From: Phocicoccus schoeneichii
Lineage (GTDB): Bacteria > Bacillota > Bacilli > Staphylococcales > Salinicoccaceae
Reading direction: 5' to 3'
Length of the DNA: 64,000 nt
Assembly: GCF_014635565.1 (NCBI RefSeq)
Contig: NZ_BMDB01000003.1
Span: 1 to 64,000, forward strand
The translations under genes and the position numbers were made by a program. The notes below the pieces were generated by a model, which made no database searches, was not told where the DNA came from, and was given only the letters and a program-made list of their open reading frames with translations. Below, in pieces: positions 41,132-51,900 of this stretch (position 1 is the first letter of the stretch; every line of letters begins with the position of its first letter).

Positions 41132-41994
41132 TTGTCATTTTTTCCTAGTAAATACTCAGTGCTTCTCTTGTTACCAATTCTCTCAAAGTTTTTTGCTAAA
41201 ATTCTTTGTAGAGTTCTTATAGAAACCCCGTAATCCATCCACTCTTCTATCGCAGGTACTGTGATTTTAGCTTCTTTAAATAAAGCTTTGAAGTCTCGGG
41301 TCATGCGAATGACGGCAGATTCCATTGTTTCCAGAGAGCCACAACTTCTACAAATAAAACGGCGATTCTCTACTTCCATGAACCCGCGGCACCTAGAGTT
41401 TGTGCAGGTAACCCCGTTCCTAATCTGGTCTCGGGTCACCTTAATTCTAAAGCCATATCGAGATTCGGTGAGACGTCTCTCTAGCAATGCTCGCTCCACT
41501 GCAACCGTCCTTGCCGACGGGGAATCATTCTTTTTATCGAGTAAATTTAAAAACTGGTCCACTCGATTTGGGAAGATAATCCGCGCATCTCGGGGCGCGC
41601 CGTACAGCACAAAGTTCTTGTTGATAAAAACAACATACTCAGAAATAGCAATACGAAATCTCGCTTCACTCAACATATTCCGGAGCATACGCGCAGCTCT
41701 ATTTGCCTGCTCTAGAGGACTGCTCACCTCTTTTCCACTACCAGATAAAAACCATCGTCCCGCTTCAAAATAAAAGTCGGACTGATAATTTTTCACTTCA
41801 GCAATCACAATTTCGTCAGAGTAAATGATGAGGCAATCAATCTGGCACTCACTGTTTTCATACATAAATCTAAAATCAGTAATTATTTTCGGCTTAGTTT
41901 CAAGACCCACTAACCGATTTAAAAACTCACTTTCGCCACTTTTACCACTTACAACACGCCTCATTTCGGCTTTTAATTCTGCAGTAACATCCAT
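41107..41994 (-). CDS. NERD-domain protein with C-terminal zinc ribbon
   Basis: This 295 aa protein has a NERD (nuclease-related) domain at about 18-135: GESEFLNRLVGL, ECQIDCLIIYSDEIVIAEVKNYQSDF, with the Asp and Glu-x-Lys of the PD-(D/E)xK fold. A zinc-ribbon-like CTNSRCRGFMEVENRRFICRSCGS lies at about 205-228, followed by a basic helical end. NERD proteins are likely nucleases or helicase partners; no function is established. The ATG has no good ribosome site and the frame stays open 33 codons upstream, so the true start may differ. It is accessory: it sits alone between narT and rho, and its 3' end lies in a repeat. Confidence 0.8.
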   Translation of the reverse strand: MDVTAELKAEMRRVVSGKSGESEFLNRLVGLETKPKIITDFRFMYENSECQIDCLIIYSDEIVIAEVKNYQSDFYFEAGRWFLSGSGKEVSSPLEQANRAARMLRNMLSEARFRIAISEYVVFINKNFVLYGAPRDARIIFPNRVDQFLNLLDKKNDSPSARTVAVERALLERRLTESRYGFRIKVTRDQIRNGVTCTNSRCRGFMEVENRRFICRSCGSLETMESAVIRMTRDFKALFKEAKITVPAIEEWMDYGVSIRTLQRILAKNFERIGNKRSTEYLLGKNDKLSFERQS

Positions 41995-42188
41995 ACGTTT
42001 TTCTAAAATCAGTAGCGCTGACTCTGATTTTATCTCTAAGGTTTTTATTAGGCATTCCTCGCTTTCACCTAGAGTGAACCACAGCGACCATTTTTATACA
42101 ATTTTTTAAGCTAAAAACCAAAATAATTCGTATATTTTTCTCCTTAAAAAAAGCAAACCTCCTAAAATTGACCATATAGTTATATAGA

Positions 42189-42215
42189 CAAAAAAAGAGC
42201 CTAAATTTTAGGCTC
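42189..42215 (-). terminator. Terminator of narT
   Basis: On the reverse strand GAGCCTAAA-A-TTTAGGCTC (42197-42215) is a 9-bp inverted repeat followed by TTTTTTTG, about 5 nt after the narT stop. Confidence 0.9.
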
Positions 42216-42219
42216 AACT

Positions 42220-43377
42220 TTATTGCACAGATTCTTCTTTTTTACCCATCCAGAACATTGTAATCAGTGCGATGATGCCTGACAATGCCAAGAAAAGGAA
42301 TGCTGGTTTACTTGTTCCAAAGCTTGCTACTACTGATGTGATAATCAGTGGTGGGAAGAATCCACCGAGTCCACCCATCATCGAAACGATACCGTTCACT
42401 GTCCCTGCTTCTTTCGTGTAGAACATTGGTAGAAGTTTGAAAATTAGTCCATTACCAAGTCCCGCACAAATCGCAACGAGTAAACATCCGACCGTAAAGA
42501 AGAAAATATGATGGTTAGATGATAGTAATAATGCTCCAATAATTAGGCCAATAAACACCGTGCGCGTCGTTGAAAGTGGTGCGAGTTTATCCCCTAAAAT
42601 ACCACCCAAAGGCCGACACACAGTTGCGAGTGCAATGAATGTACCTGTTCTGAGTCCTGCATCAACTGGTGTTAGGTCAAACGTACTTACAAGATAGTTT
42701 GGTAAAAATAGTCCGAATGCAACGAATGATCCAAACGAAATGAAGTACCAGAAACTGAGTAAGTAGACTTTGTAGTCTTTAGATACTTGAATGATTTGTT
42801 CTTTTAATGGTGCTTTAACTTTCTTCTCAAATTTATCTCCTAAGAAGAAGTTTGCAAGTATCATAATACCAAGTGCTACCATGTAAAGTCTAACTGTTGA
42901 TTGCCAACCAATAGCCATTGCGATTGGTGGTGCTAAGAATGCTGACAGCGCTGTTCCTAAGTTACCTAAACCGTACATACCATTGGCGTACCCAGCACGC
43001 TCTTTTGGATAGTATTTCGGTAAGCTTGTCACACCGACTGAGAACACTGCGCCTCCGACTCCGAGGAATAAACCTGCAATGATTAGGTCAGTAGTTGAAT
43101 TCGCAATACTCAAGTAAAAAATCGGGAACATTAAGAATATAAAGCTAATCAGAAAGATTAACCGAGCACCAATAACGTTTGTCAGGTACCCAAAAGGAAT
43201 TCTTAAAATCGATCCTAGGATAACTGGAATCGCGATGATTAAAGATTTTTCTCCTTCAGTAATTTCAAAATCTGTCATGAACGGCATTAATGGAGAAATC
43301 GCCGTCCAAGCTGCAAATCCCATTGTTAATGAAATAGCTTGTAAAGGAAGTTGTATCTTCCCCGTTGACTTGTTCAT
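42220..43377 (-). CDS. narT: Nitrate/nitrite transporter, NarK/NarT family
   Basis: This MFS permease takes up nitrate for respiration or exports nitrite. The 385 aa protein has 12 predicted membrane helices. It shows the nitrate-porter features [15 protein letters not shown] in helix 1 and the Gly-rich signatures [19 protein letters not shown] (helix 4-5) and [13 protein letters not shown] (helix 11). It is the last gene of the nar-nre cluster and has its own terminator and a pair of NreC-type sites upstream (43438-43466). The same gene is placed downstream of nreABC in S. carnosus. Confidence 0.93.
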   Translation of the reverse strand: MNKSTGKIQLPLQAISLTMGFAAWTAISPLMPFMTDFEITEGEKSLIIAIPVILGSILRIPFGYLTNVIGARLIFLISFIFLMFPIFYLSIANSTTDLIIAGLFLGVGGAVFSVGVTSLPKYYPKERAGYANGMYGLGNLGTALSAFLAPPIAMAIGWQSTVRLYMVALGIMILANFFLGDKFEKKVKAPLKEQIIQVSKDYKVYLLSFWYFISFGSFVAFGLFLPNYLVSTFDLTPVDAGLRTGTFIALATVCRPLGGILGDKLAPLSTTRTVFIGLIIGALLLSSNHHIFFFTVGCLLVAICAGLGNGLIFKLLPMFYTKEAGTVNGIVSMMGGLGGFFPPLIITSVVASFGTSKPAFLFLALSGIIALITMFWMGKKEESVQ

Positions 43378-43437
43378 ATTTTCACTCTTCTCTTAATAAT
43401 GTGAATTATTTCTCATATATTAATTATAAAAAATGAG

Positions 43438-43466
43438 TAGGAATAAGCCTATTAGGGAAACGCCTA
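43438..43466 (-). promoter_or_regulatory. Paired NreC-type binding sites before narT
   Basis: TAGGAATAAGCCTA (43438-43451) and TAGGGAAACGCCTA (43453-43466) are 14-bp inverted repeats, 15 bp apart centre to centre. A TATAAT on the reverse strand (43423-43428) predicts a start near 43416, putting the outer site at -43.5. The same motif occurs before narG at the same distance. NreC binding to GC-flanked palindromes before nar genes is established in S. carnosus. Confidence 0.75.
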
Positions 43467-43479
43467 TTTTAGGTCGGGA

Positions 43480-43986
43480 TTACTCGTATATGAGTGTGCT
43501 CATCGACTCTAAAAGAATTTCTTCGTCTTTAATTTTTAAGACTTTTTCTGCAATAGTAAAGAGCACGCTCTCTTCCTTGTACATGTGGACCATCAAGATT
43601 TCAAAGCCTTCGTTTAAATCTGTAAGAAGTGCATGTATTTCATCTACAGTCTTATCCGGCGTCGCATGACTCATAAAGTGCTCAAAATACTGATTCATTT
43701 CGTCATGTTCTGCTTCAATTGTAATGACTGGTCCTTGGGATGTACCGACGTATGCACCAAGTACTGGGAAGAGGAATTTTTCCTCCTTTTCCTGATGTTT
43801 TTTTAGTACTGATAAAAACACGTGCATCTTTTCGCGGATTGTCTTTATCTTTAATGCAAGTGCCATGATCTGGTTTAGTTCTCTCGCTTCTTCTAGATCA
43901 TTAAACCAATCGTTCATTAAGTGACGTATGAGCATGTGCTCATTCTCAACGATTCTAAGTGCCTTGACTTTAGTTGAAAATTTCAT
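43480..43986 (-). CDS. Hemerythrin-like (HHE) domain protein
   Basis: This 168 aa helical protein has the spaced metal ligands of the hemerythrin fold: HMLIRHLMND near the N terminus, KKHQEKEEKFLFPVLG (H-x3-E-x3-F pattern), EHDEMNQYFEHFMSH and a last MVHMYKEESVLF. It resembles the C-terminal domain of ScdA/RIC, which repairs iron centres damaged by NO. I chose the ATG at 43986, with AAGGAG nine nt upstream. It follows nreC by 13 nt in the same operon and precedes narT. A role in nitrosative stress or oxygen sensing is inferred from context; this gene is not part of the standard S. carnosus nre set. Confidence 0.85.
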   Translation of the reverse strand: MKFSTKVKALRIVENEHMLIRHLMNDWFNDLEEARELNQIMALALKIKTIREKMHVFLSVLKKHQEKEEKFLFPVLGAYVGTSQGPVITIEAEHDEMNQYFEHFMSHATPDKTVDEIHALLTDLNEGFEILMVHMYKEESVLFTIAEKVLKIKDEEILLESMSTLIYE

Positions 43987-43999
43987 ATTAGAACACTCC

Positions 44000-44647
44000 T
44001 TATAAATCCATGAGCTTTTTCTTAATCGCATAATCCACAAGTTCAGGTCTGCTCTTGAATCCTAACTTGCTCATGATTCGAGACTTATGTGCTTCTACAG
44101 TTTTTACAGAAATAAATAGTTTTTCCGAAATATCCTTATTCCCGTAACCTCTAGCAACAAGTGGCAAAATTTCCAGTTCTCTTTTAGTCAAAATCTTAAA
44201 TGGATCGCTTGTCTCATTACCGTCAGTAGGATTGATAAGTTCATTCACTAAAGTGCTCGCGAGCTTCGGATCTATATACGTTCCACCGTTATGTACCATA
44301 CGAATCGCTGAAACGAGCTCTTCGTCTGGAGAATTCTTAAGTATATAACCATTTGCACCACTCTTTAATAGGTAAAATAGATACTCGTCGTCATCAAACA
44401 TCGTGAGTATCAATATTTTAGTGTCAGGGAATGCTTCTTTAATTTTTCCAGTCGCAATTAACCCCGACTCTCCTGGTGGCATACTGATGTCTAAGAGAAG
44501 GACATCTGGCTCATGTTTTGCTACCATCTGAAACGCTTCTCTACCATCCGCAGCAGTTGCGACGACTTCCATGTCTTCCTGAAAATTCAGTATCATGGAA
44601 AACCCTGATCTAACGACTGCATGGTCATCTGCTATTACAATTCTCAT
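44000..44647 (-). CDS. nreC: Response regulator NreC
   Basis: NreC activates nar genes when phosphorylated by NreB. The 215 aa protein has a receiver domain ([14 protein letters not shown]; phosphorylation Asp in [14 protein letters not shown]; about residue 53) and a C-terminal LuxR helix-turn-helix ([28 protein letters not shown]). Its start overlaps the nreB stop as ATGA. Confidence 0.97.
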   Translation of the reverse strand: MRIVIADDHAVVRSGFSMILNFQEDMEVVATAADGREAFQMVAKHEPDVLLLDISMPPGESGLIATGKIKEAFPDTKILILTMFDDDEYLFYLLKSGANGYILKNSPDEELVSAIRMVHNGGTYIDPKLASTLVNELINPTDGNETSDPFKILTKRELEILPLVARGYGNKDISEKLFISVKTVEAHKSRIMSKLGFKSRPELVDYAIKKKLMDL

Positions 44648-45690
44648 GATTTCACTCCTAACGGAATCGTAAGGGAAATCTCCGTCCCTTTACCGAGTTC
44701 GCTGTGAATGTCTACGATGCCGTTTACGATTTCACTGCGTTCTTTCATACCATATAGACCAAGTCCTGTACCTTTTGGTGTATCATCCAACAGGAATCCA
44801 TCACCTTGGTCTTCAATAGATACATTTAATGTGTTGCCTAAACTTTCTTTAATTACGCTGACAAAAATTTTTTCAGAATTAGAATACTTAACTGCGTTAT
44901 GCATCGCTTCTTGAATCACGCGATAGACAGTCGTTTCGATTTCACTTGTGTATCTCTCATCTTTGATGTTTGTGTGGAATTCCACATCTACACCAAAGTT
45001 TTGTTCAGTCATTTTTATATGTGATCTAAGTGCTGCAGACAATCCAAGATCATCTAAAGATGAAGGTCTAAGCTCTAATGAAATACGTCTGATGTCATCC
45101 ATGAGACGTGCCATTGTGCCTTCCATCAATTCGAGTTGTTTGTCCATAGATTTTTCGCCTTGGTACTTTAGTAATCTAAAGTCAACCATGACATTTAATA
45201 ACTCTTGAACAACACTGTCATGCAGCTCTCTAGATACACGTTTTCTTTCGTTTTCTTGGGCATTAATAATTTTTTTAGTGATATTTTTCTGATGTAGGAT
45301 TTCTTGTGTTTTAATTTGTTCGGAAATGTTTTGTAATGTGAGTACTTTTAGTTGTTCTCTGCCACTGAGTTCAACAATACTACCTGAATAAGGTACAACC
45401 GTATTGTTTTTATCTCTCATAAATACCTGGAATGTGCCATCAATGTTTGAAGGAGATACTGCAAAACAGTTTTTACATGTTATCTGTGCGTCTGGCGACG
45501 TAAATCCTGTACAGATCGTACATAGTGACTTTGTAATTTCCAATTTATTATATTGATTATGAAGTACGCTCTGTGCTGCATTATTCATCTTAATGATTTG
45601 ATTAAATCGATTTAAGATTAAAATCATTTCATCCGTTTCGTCAAAATACTGCTTCATAAATGCATCAATATCAACCTTTTGTGTTTTCAA
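44644..45690 (-). CDS. nreB: Oxygen-sensing histidine kinase NreB
   Basis: NreB is a cytoplasmic kinase with an oxygen-labile [4Fe-4S] cluster; it autophosphorylates when anaerobic. The 348 aa protein has a PAS domain with four Cys in C-x2-C-x11/12-C-x2-C spacing (LCTICTG..TCKNCF, about residues 57-77), the HisKA_3 box [13 protein letters not shown] (His near 158) and a HATPase domain with NAVKYSNSE and [14 protein letters not shown]. No membrane segment is present. It overlaps nreA and nreC. Confidence 0.96.
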   Translation of the reverse strand: MKTQKVDIDAFMKQYFDETDEMILILNRFNQIIKMNNAAQSVLHNQYNKLEITKSLCTICTGFTSPDAQITCKNCFAVSPSNIDGTFQVFMRDKNNTVVPYSGSIVELSGREQLKVLTLQNISEQIKTQEILHQKNITKKIINAQENERKRVSRELHDSVVQELLNVMVDFRLLKYQGEKSMDKQLELMEGTMARLMDDIRRISLELRPSSLDDLGLSAALRSHIKMTEQNFGVDVEFHTNIKDERYTSEIETTVYRVIQEAMHNAVKYSNSEKIFVSVIKESLGNTLNVSIEDQGDGFLLDDTPKGTGLGLYGMKERSEIVNGIVDIHSELGKGTEISLTIPLGVKS

Positions 45691-46135
45691 AATTAATCAC
45701 ATCCTCAGGATAAAAAGGGCCAAAACCAGTTTCCAGAAGCTTTTCTACATCTGCTTCAATCGTTTCAGTTAGTGGTGTATGATTACGATTTGCAAAAAGT
45801 AATACAGCAACAACTTTGTTGTATTTCCATAGTGGTTCCGCAAGGAAAGAAGTCAGATTTTCAAATTTAATAATCGGGAATTTATACGTGTATTCACCAA
45901 CATCCGTTTTTGAAATATCTCTATCAATCCATTTGCGCCCTGTTTTCATTACAACTCCAGCGACACCAGAGTCACGTCTTAAATGAATGCGTTTATAGCG
46001 CTCATTTAAATTTCCACAGACATATTTCCACGTGACATCTTGTTCACTTTTTAAATTTGATGGTAACGCAAGACCAACAAAATCGACGCCCATATCCTTT
46101 TGCAATTGTTTTACTGCACTTTCATAATCAAACAT
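45671..46135 (-). CDS. nreA: Nitrate receptor NreA
   Basis: NreA is a GAF-domain protein that binds nitrate and controls NreB. The 154 aa product spans one GAF domain (FVGLALPSNLKSEQDVTWKYVCGN through VAVLLFANRNHTPL). It overlaps nreB by 20 nt and lies 12 nt after narI. Together with nreB and nreC it forms the joint oxygen and nitrate sensor known from S. carnosus. Confidence 0.93.
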   Translation of the reverse strand: MFDYESAVKQLQKDMGVDFVGLALPSNLKSEQDVTWKYVCGNLNERYKRIHLRRDSGVAGVVMKTGRKWIDRDISKTDVGEYTYKFPIIKFENLTSFLAEPLWKYNKVVAVLLFANRNHTPLTETIEADVEKLLETGFGPFYPEDVINFENTKG

Positions 46136-46147
46136 TCAAAAGCCCTC

Positions 46148-46822
46148 TTATCTATGTTTTCTATAGATGATATAACTTCTTCCTACGTAGTTTACTGGAA
46201 CACTCCATACGTGTACCAAGCGTGTATACGGCCAAAGTCCAATAATCAAAAATCCAGTAAGGACGTGAAGTTGGAACGATAAAGGCACGGTATTCATGAA
46301 GACTGCATCTGGACTAAAAACTAAGAGTCCTCTAAACCAGACCGAAATCGTTTCACGGTAATCGAAGTCAGGCACAGCAATAGTTGTAAAGAATGTTGCG
46401 TATACTCCTATGAATACAATAAATAACAGTAATAAGTTTACGATAATATCAGAAACTGAAGATAACTTTCTTACTGCTTTTACACTTAATCTACGGTAAG
46501 TCAGAAGTATCATACCGATTAATGTTATTATACCAAAAAAACCGCCACCGAATGCTGCTCCGAGATGATAGAGATGATCACTGATGCCAAGTGCTCTCGT
46601 CCATTCTTTTGGTACACCGAGTCCAACGACGTGACCTAAGAATACAGGTACGATACCAATGTGGAACATCAAGCTACCGTATTTCAATGTTTTCTTCTCA
46701 ATAAACTCAGACGATTTCGCTGTCCAGTTAAATTGGTCATATCTAAATCTAAAGATATGTCCAATTATAAAACTAAATATACAGAGGTAAGGGAAGATGA
46801 CCCATAGTAATTGACTAACCAT
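46148..46822 (-). CDS. narI: Respiratory nitrate reductase gamma subunit (cytochrome b)
   Basis: NarI is the membrane anchor that takes electrons from menaquinol through two haems b. The 224 aa protein has five membrane helices and the haem-ligand His residues, including FIIGHIFRFRYD near the start, MFHIGIVPVFLGHVVGL, and the C-terminal FQLHVLTGFLIIGLWPYTRLVHVWSVP. I chose the ATG at 46822 (MVSQLLWVIFPYL) with GAGG nine nt upstream; it overlaps the end of narJ. Confidence 0.97.
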   Translation of the reverse strand: MVSQLLWVIFPYLCIFSFIIGHIFRFRYDQFNWTAKSSEFIEKKTLKYGSLMFHIGIVPVFLGHVVGLGVPKEWTRALGISDHLYHLGAAFGGGFFGIITLIGMILLTYRRLSVKAVRKLSSVSDIIVNLLLLFIVFIGVYATFFTTIAVPDFDYRETISVWFRGLLVFSPDAVFMNTVPLSFQLHVLTGFLIIGLWPYTRLVHVWSVPVNYVGRSYIIYRKHR

Positions 46823-47387
46823 TGGCGATAACCTCATTTCTTATGAGGCATGCCTTACATGTCTCGCGTATCGCTACGATGAGATTGTAATATGGGCTCT
46901 TCATCTCCTCTAACTGTTTCATCAGTCCGTAAGTACCGTCTTCAATGACCATAAGTAAGAAACCTAAGCTCTCTCTTGCTCTATCGTCACCGCGCCAATC
47001 AGCAGCGTAGACGAATTCACACATCAGCGGAAGAAAATCTGATAATTCACCGTCCGGCATTTGTAAACCAAACATTTCATAAAGCACTTTTAGTTTCGCA
47101 AGCATCTGTCCACGCTCTTTTGAATCTTCAAACTGCACGTAAGTCATGTAGAGTGTTGTTTTCTTTTCAAAGTCAAACGTGTACGTATAGACTTGTTGGA
47201 TTTCTTCTAAGCTGATATCATGCATGTCTTTCCAGTAATGAGAAACTGCTTCATAAGCAGGGTGAGATGGTGTAAATACACCATCAAATTCCCTAGGATG
47301 AAAACTCAGTTTCTCTGGATATACAAGCTGACTCGTAAAGAATCCAAATGTCTTTTTAAGTTCATATAATTTCTCTAAGTTAATCAC
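46815..47387 (-). CDS. narJ: Nitrate reductase assembly chaperone NarJ
   Basis: NarJ helps insert the Mo cofactor into NarG before membrane attachment. The 190 aa all-helical protein shows the TorD/NarJ-like YPEKLSFHPREF and DFLPLMCEFVYAA. I chose GTG at 47387, giving (M)INLEKLYELKKTFGFF; GGAGGG precedes it at 7 nt and S. aureus NarJ begins MINL. It overlaps the narH stop. Confidence 0.93.
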   Translation of the reverse strand: MINLEKLYELKKTFGFFTSQLVYPEKLSFHPREFDGVFTPSHPAYEAVSHYWKDMHDISLEEIQQVYTYTFDFEKKTTLYMTYVQFEDSKERGQMLAKLKVLYEMFGLQMPDGELSDFLPLMCEFVYAADWRGDDRARESLGFLLMVIEDGTYGLMKQLEEMKSPYYNLIVAIRETCKACLIRNEVIANG

Positions 47388-48933
47388 GCCAAATCCCTCC
47401 ATAGAAGTTATCTTGGTAAATATCTTTTGTTGATTTACCCGGAGTTACTGGCATACACCCATCACAGTCTGCACCGAATAATTGTGACGTACCATAACCT
47501 TCCGAACCTTGTGCACGGTAAGGATCCATGTATCCTTCTTTATGTGAAGTTGGTATTACAAAACGGTCTTCATACTTCGCAATTGCGAGTAATCGGTACA
47601 TTTGTTTTACAGCTTCAGGTGTCATACCTACTCTATCTAATCGACTAAGGTCATAGTCTTTACCTGCGCTAATCGCACGCATGTAACTTCTCATCATTGC
47701 CATGCGTTGTAGTGATTTTTTAACTGGTTCTACGTCTCCAGCTGTTAACATATTTGCAAGATACTCAAGTGGTGTTCTCATTTCTTCAATTGCAGGGAAA
47801 ATTAAATCAGGGTTTTTGATTGAATCTTTACCTTCAAATAAGTTCATGATTGGGCTAAGTGGTGGGCAGTACCAAACCATTGGTAATGTTCTGTACTCTG
47901 GGTGTAATGGAAATGCTAATTTGTATTCAATCGCAAGTTTATACACTGGTGAGTTTTGTGCTGCTTTAATCCACTCATATGAGATACCATCTTTTTCAGC
48001 TTGAGCAATAACTTCTGGATCGTTTGGATCTAAGAATAAGTCAAGTTGTGATTGATATAAATCTTTTGGATTTTCTACTGTTGCTGCTTCTAGAACTTTA
48101 TCTGCATCGTATAAAAGTACACCAAGGTAACGCATACGACCTGTACAAGTTTCAGAACATACAGTTGGGATTCCCGCTTCAACTCTTGGGAAACAGAAGT
48201 GACATTTTTCAGCCTTGTTTGTTTGCCAGTTGAAGTAAACTTTTTTGTAAGGACAACCTGTCATACAGTATCTCCAACCACGACATGCGTCTTGGTCTAC
48301 AAGTACGATTCCGTCTTCATCACGTTTGTACATCGCACCACTTGGGCAACTCGCTACACATGATGGGTTAAGACAGTGTTCACATAGTCTTGGTAAATAA
48401 GTCATGAAAGTCTGTTCGTAGTTGAACATGATTTCTTCTTCAATTTTTTGAATGTTAGGGTCTTTAGGTCCAGTGATATGACCACCTGCCAGTTGGTCAT
48501 CCCAGTTAGGACCCCACTCTAAGTCCATTTTTTCTCCAGTGATTACTGATTCAGCACGTGCTACAGGTGAATGTTCACCTGATTTTGCTGTTGTTAAATG
48601 GCTGTAGTTATATGTCCATGGTTCGTAGTAGTCTTTCAATTCAGGCATGTCTGGGTTATAGAAAATTTTACCTAGAGCAATTTTTGACATTTTCGTACCT
48701 GATTTCAGTTCGAGTTTACCGTTCTTACCGAGTACCCAACCACCTTTGTATTTCTCTTGGTCTTCCCAGCGGTGTGGATATCCCATTCCAGGACGTGTTT
48801 CAACGTTGTTGAACCACATATATTCTGCACCTGGACGGTTTGTCCATGTGTTTTTACAAGTCACACTACACGTGTGACACCCGATACATTTGTCTAGATT
48901 GAGCACCATTGCAACTTGAGCTTTAATCTTCAA
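47380..48933 (-). CDS. narH: Respiratory nitrate reductase beta subunit
   Basis: NarH is the iron-sulphur electron-transfer subunit. The 517 aa protein has four cysteine clusters: CIGCHTCSVTCKNTW near the start, CEHCLNPSCVASCPSGA, CRGWRYCMTGCPYKK (Trp replacing one Cys, the NarH [3Fe-4S] signature) and CHFCFPRVEAGIPTVCSETC. It overlaps narG by 11 nt. Confidence 0.98.
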   Translation of the reverse strand: MKIKAQVAMVLNLDKCIGCHTCSVTCKNTWTNRPGAEYMWFNNVETRPGMGYPHRWEDQEKYKGGWVLGKNGKLELKSGTKMSKIALGKIFYNPDMPELKDYYEPWTYNYSHLTTAKSGEHSPVARAESVITGEKMDLEWGPNWDDQLAGGHITGPKDPNIQKIEEEIMFNYEQTFMTYLPRLCEHCLNPSCVASCPSGAMYKRDEDGIVLVDQDACRGWRYCMTGCPYKKVYFNWQTNKAEKCHFCFPRVEAGIPTVCSETCTGRMRYLGVLLYDADKVLEAATVENPKDLYQSQLDLFLDPNDPEVIAQAEKDGISYEWIKAAQNSPVYKLAIEYKLAFPLHPEYRTLPMVWYCPPLSPIMNLFEGKDSIKNPDLIFPAIEEMRTPLEYLANMLTAGDVEPVKKSLQRMAMMRSYMRAISAGKDYDLSRLDRVGMTPEAVKQMYRLLAIAKYEDRFVIPTSHKEGYMDPYRAQGSEGYGTSQLFGADCDGCMPVTPGKSTKDIYQDNFYGGIWRD

Positions 48934-51900
48934 GCCAATCGACCTCCTTCATTTTTCTGACAGCTACGTATACGTCTCTTTGGTTTCCGATAGGTCCGTA
49001 ATAGTTAAAGCCGTAGCTGACTTGCGCGTATCCACCCACGAGTTGTGTTGGCTTTAAGTGGATTCTTGTTGGCGCGTTATGTGATCCTCCGCGTGTATCT
49101 GTAAGCTCAGATCCTGGCGTTTGGATGTGTTTATCTTGTGCGTGATACATGAACATCGTGCCGCGTGGCATTCTATGTGATACAACTGCACGCGCTGTTA
49201 CTACACCGTTACGGTTATAAACTTCTAACCAGTCATTGTCGCCTATATTATGTGCTTCTGCATCTTCGTTTGAAAGCCAAACTGTTGGACCTCCGCGGAA
49301 GAGTGTTAACATGTGTAAGTTATCTTGGTAAGTTGAGTGAATGTTCCACTTACCGTGTGGTGTTAAGTAACGAAGTACTAAACTATCTACGCCGCCTTTA
49401 ACTTGTTGGTCTTTTGGACCAAATACCATCGGTGGTAATGTTGGTTTATACACCGGTAGTGATTCACCGAACTGTTGGAATACTTCATGGTCGATATAAT
49501 AACTCTGACGACCTGTGAGTGTTCTAAATGGTACAAGTCTCTCGATGTTTGTAGTAAATGGTGAGTAACGTTTACTGCCTTTATTTGATCCTGAGAATAC
49601 GGCTGTTGGAATCACTTCACGTGGTTGTGCGGTAATTGCTTGGAACGTAATACGTTCTGCTGCACGGTCACTTGAAATATCCATTAATTCCATGCCAGTC
49701 GTTTCTTCTAAGCTCTTATATGATTTCTGTGAAACTGCACCATTTGTTGCGCTCGATACGTTTAAGATTACGTCTGCTACTTGTTTGGCAGTTTCAATTT
49801 TTGGACGACCATTTTTTAGAGTATCATCGTAGTGCGTTCCAACGATATTTTGTAACTCATCAAACTGTTCTTTGACGCTGAACGCGACACCGTGTGCCCC
49901 TACTTTACCTTCACGCATTAATGGACCAACTGATACAAACTTGTTGTAAATTTCTTTGTAATCACGTTCTACCACTGTGAAGTTTGGCATCGTCTTACCT
50001 GGGATCGCTTCAATCTCGCTTTTTGTCCAGTCTTTAACGATTCCGTAAGTTGTAGCAATTTCGTTTGGTGTGTCGTGCATAAGTGGCGTTGTAACTACGT
50101 CTTTATATGTTTCTGGTAAGTAGTCTGTTGCCATTTCAGAGAATGTTTCTGATAAGTTCTTAAAGATGTCCCAGTCACTTCGTGCTTCCCATAACGGGTT
50201 AACCGCTGGGTTGAACGGATGGACGAATGGGTGCATGTCTGTTGATGATAAGTCATGTTTTTCGTACCATGTTGCTGCCGGTAAAATTACGTCTGAATAA
50301 AGTGGTGTTGCTGTCATTCTGAAGTCTAGAGATACGAGTAAATCAAGTTTCCCTTCTACTTCATCACGCCATACAATCTCATCTGGACGTTCGCTGTCGT
50401 TTTCTTTAGCTAGTAATCCGTCCTTAGTTCCAAGCAAGTGTTTCATGAAGTACTCTTGCCCTTTGGCAGAAGATGAAATTAGGTTTGAACGCCATACGAA
50501 TAATGTACGTGGGAAATTCTTTTCGTTATCTGGATCTTCTACAGAGAACTTCGTTTCACGATTCTTCACTGAATTTACAGCGTGTTCTAAAATCGCTTCA
50601 TCACTAAAGTCTCCCTTATCCTTCATTTCTTCGCCGAAGAGAAGACTGTTTTTATCGAACTGAGGATATGAAGGTAACCAGCCAAGTCTTGCTGCCGTCA
50701 CGTTATAATCCGCAGGGTGCGTGTGCTTTAAGTCCTTAGCAAGCGGTGATTTTAACTTATCGACACCAGACTCTTCGTATTTCCATTGGTCTGTTGCGAA
50801 GTAGAACCAGCTTGTTGCGTTTTGCTGACGACTTGTTGGATGCCAGTCACGACCGAATGCTAGGTTTGACCATCCTTCAATTGGACGTAATTTTTCTTGT
50901 CCAACATAGTGTGCCCAACCCCCACCATTTTTACCTTGAGTACCACATAATGTTACGAGGTTTAAAATTGAACGGTAGATCGTATCTGAGTTGAACCAGT
51001 GGTTGATACCAGCACCCATGATGATCATAGAGCGACCATTTGTGTCTACAGATGTTTGTGCGAACTCACGACCGATTTGTGTAACGAGATCTGCTTTTAC
51101 ACCTGTCACACTTTCTTGCCAAGCTGGTGTGTAGATGCTGTCTCTATCGTCATAACCTTTGGCTTCATGTTCAGTGTTAAAACGATTCACACCATATTGT
51201 GAAAGCATAAGGTCATATACTGTTGCTACTTTGACTTCTCTACCGTTCTTTAAAGTTATAGTCTTTGTTGCGATTGGACGCTTGAACGTGCCGTTTCCAT
51301 CATTGTTGAAGTACGGGAACACCATTTCAGTCACTTCGTGATTCATACCTTTAACTGTCATCGCTGGCGCAATTTTAGTACCGTCTTCAGTCTCAAGTTT
51401 CAAATTCCATTTCTTGCCCTCTTCCCAGCGTTGACCCATCGTACCGTTTGGAACGACAATTTGTTCTGTCGTTTCATCGATTAACACAGGTTTCCATTCA
51501 CCGTTTACGCTTGTTTCTTTAAGGTCTGATTCACGTAGGAAACGTCCGGCTTTATATGTGTCTTCATGCTTGTCGAGCATGATTAGGAATGGCATATCTG
51601 TATATTGTTTTGCATAGTCGATAAACATCGGTTCTTTACGTTTTTCATAGAACTCATCTAAGATGACATGTGTCATTGCTTGTGCCAGTGCTGCGTCTGT
51701 TCCAGGATGTGGTGCAACCCAGTTGTCTGCAAACTTTACGTTTTCTGCGTAGTCTGGTGCTACTGAAACAACTTTCGCACCTTTGTAACGTACTTCTGTC
51801 ATAAAGTGAGCGTCTGGTGTACGTGTTAATGGCACGTTTGAACCCCACATGATGATGTACTGTGCGTTGTACCAGTCTGATGATTCAGGTACATCCGTTT

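Noticed and set aside
41107-41994. NERD protein as part of a defence system
   Set aside because: No partner gene (helicase, methylase, kinase or toxin) adjoins it in an operon; the neighbours are narT and rho.
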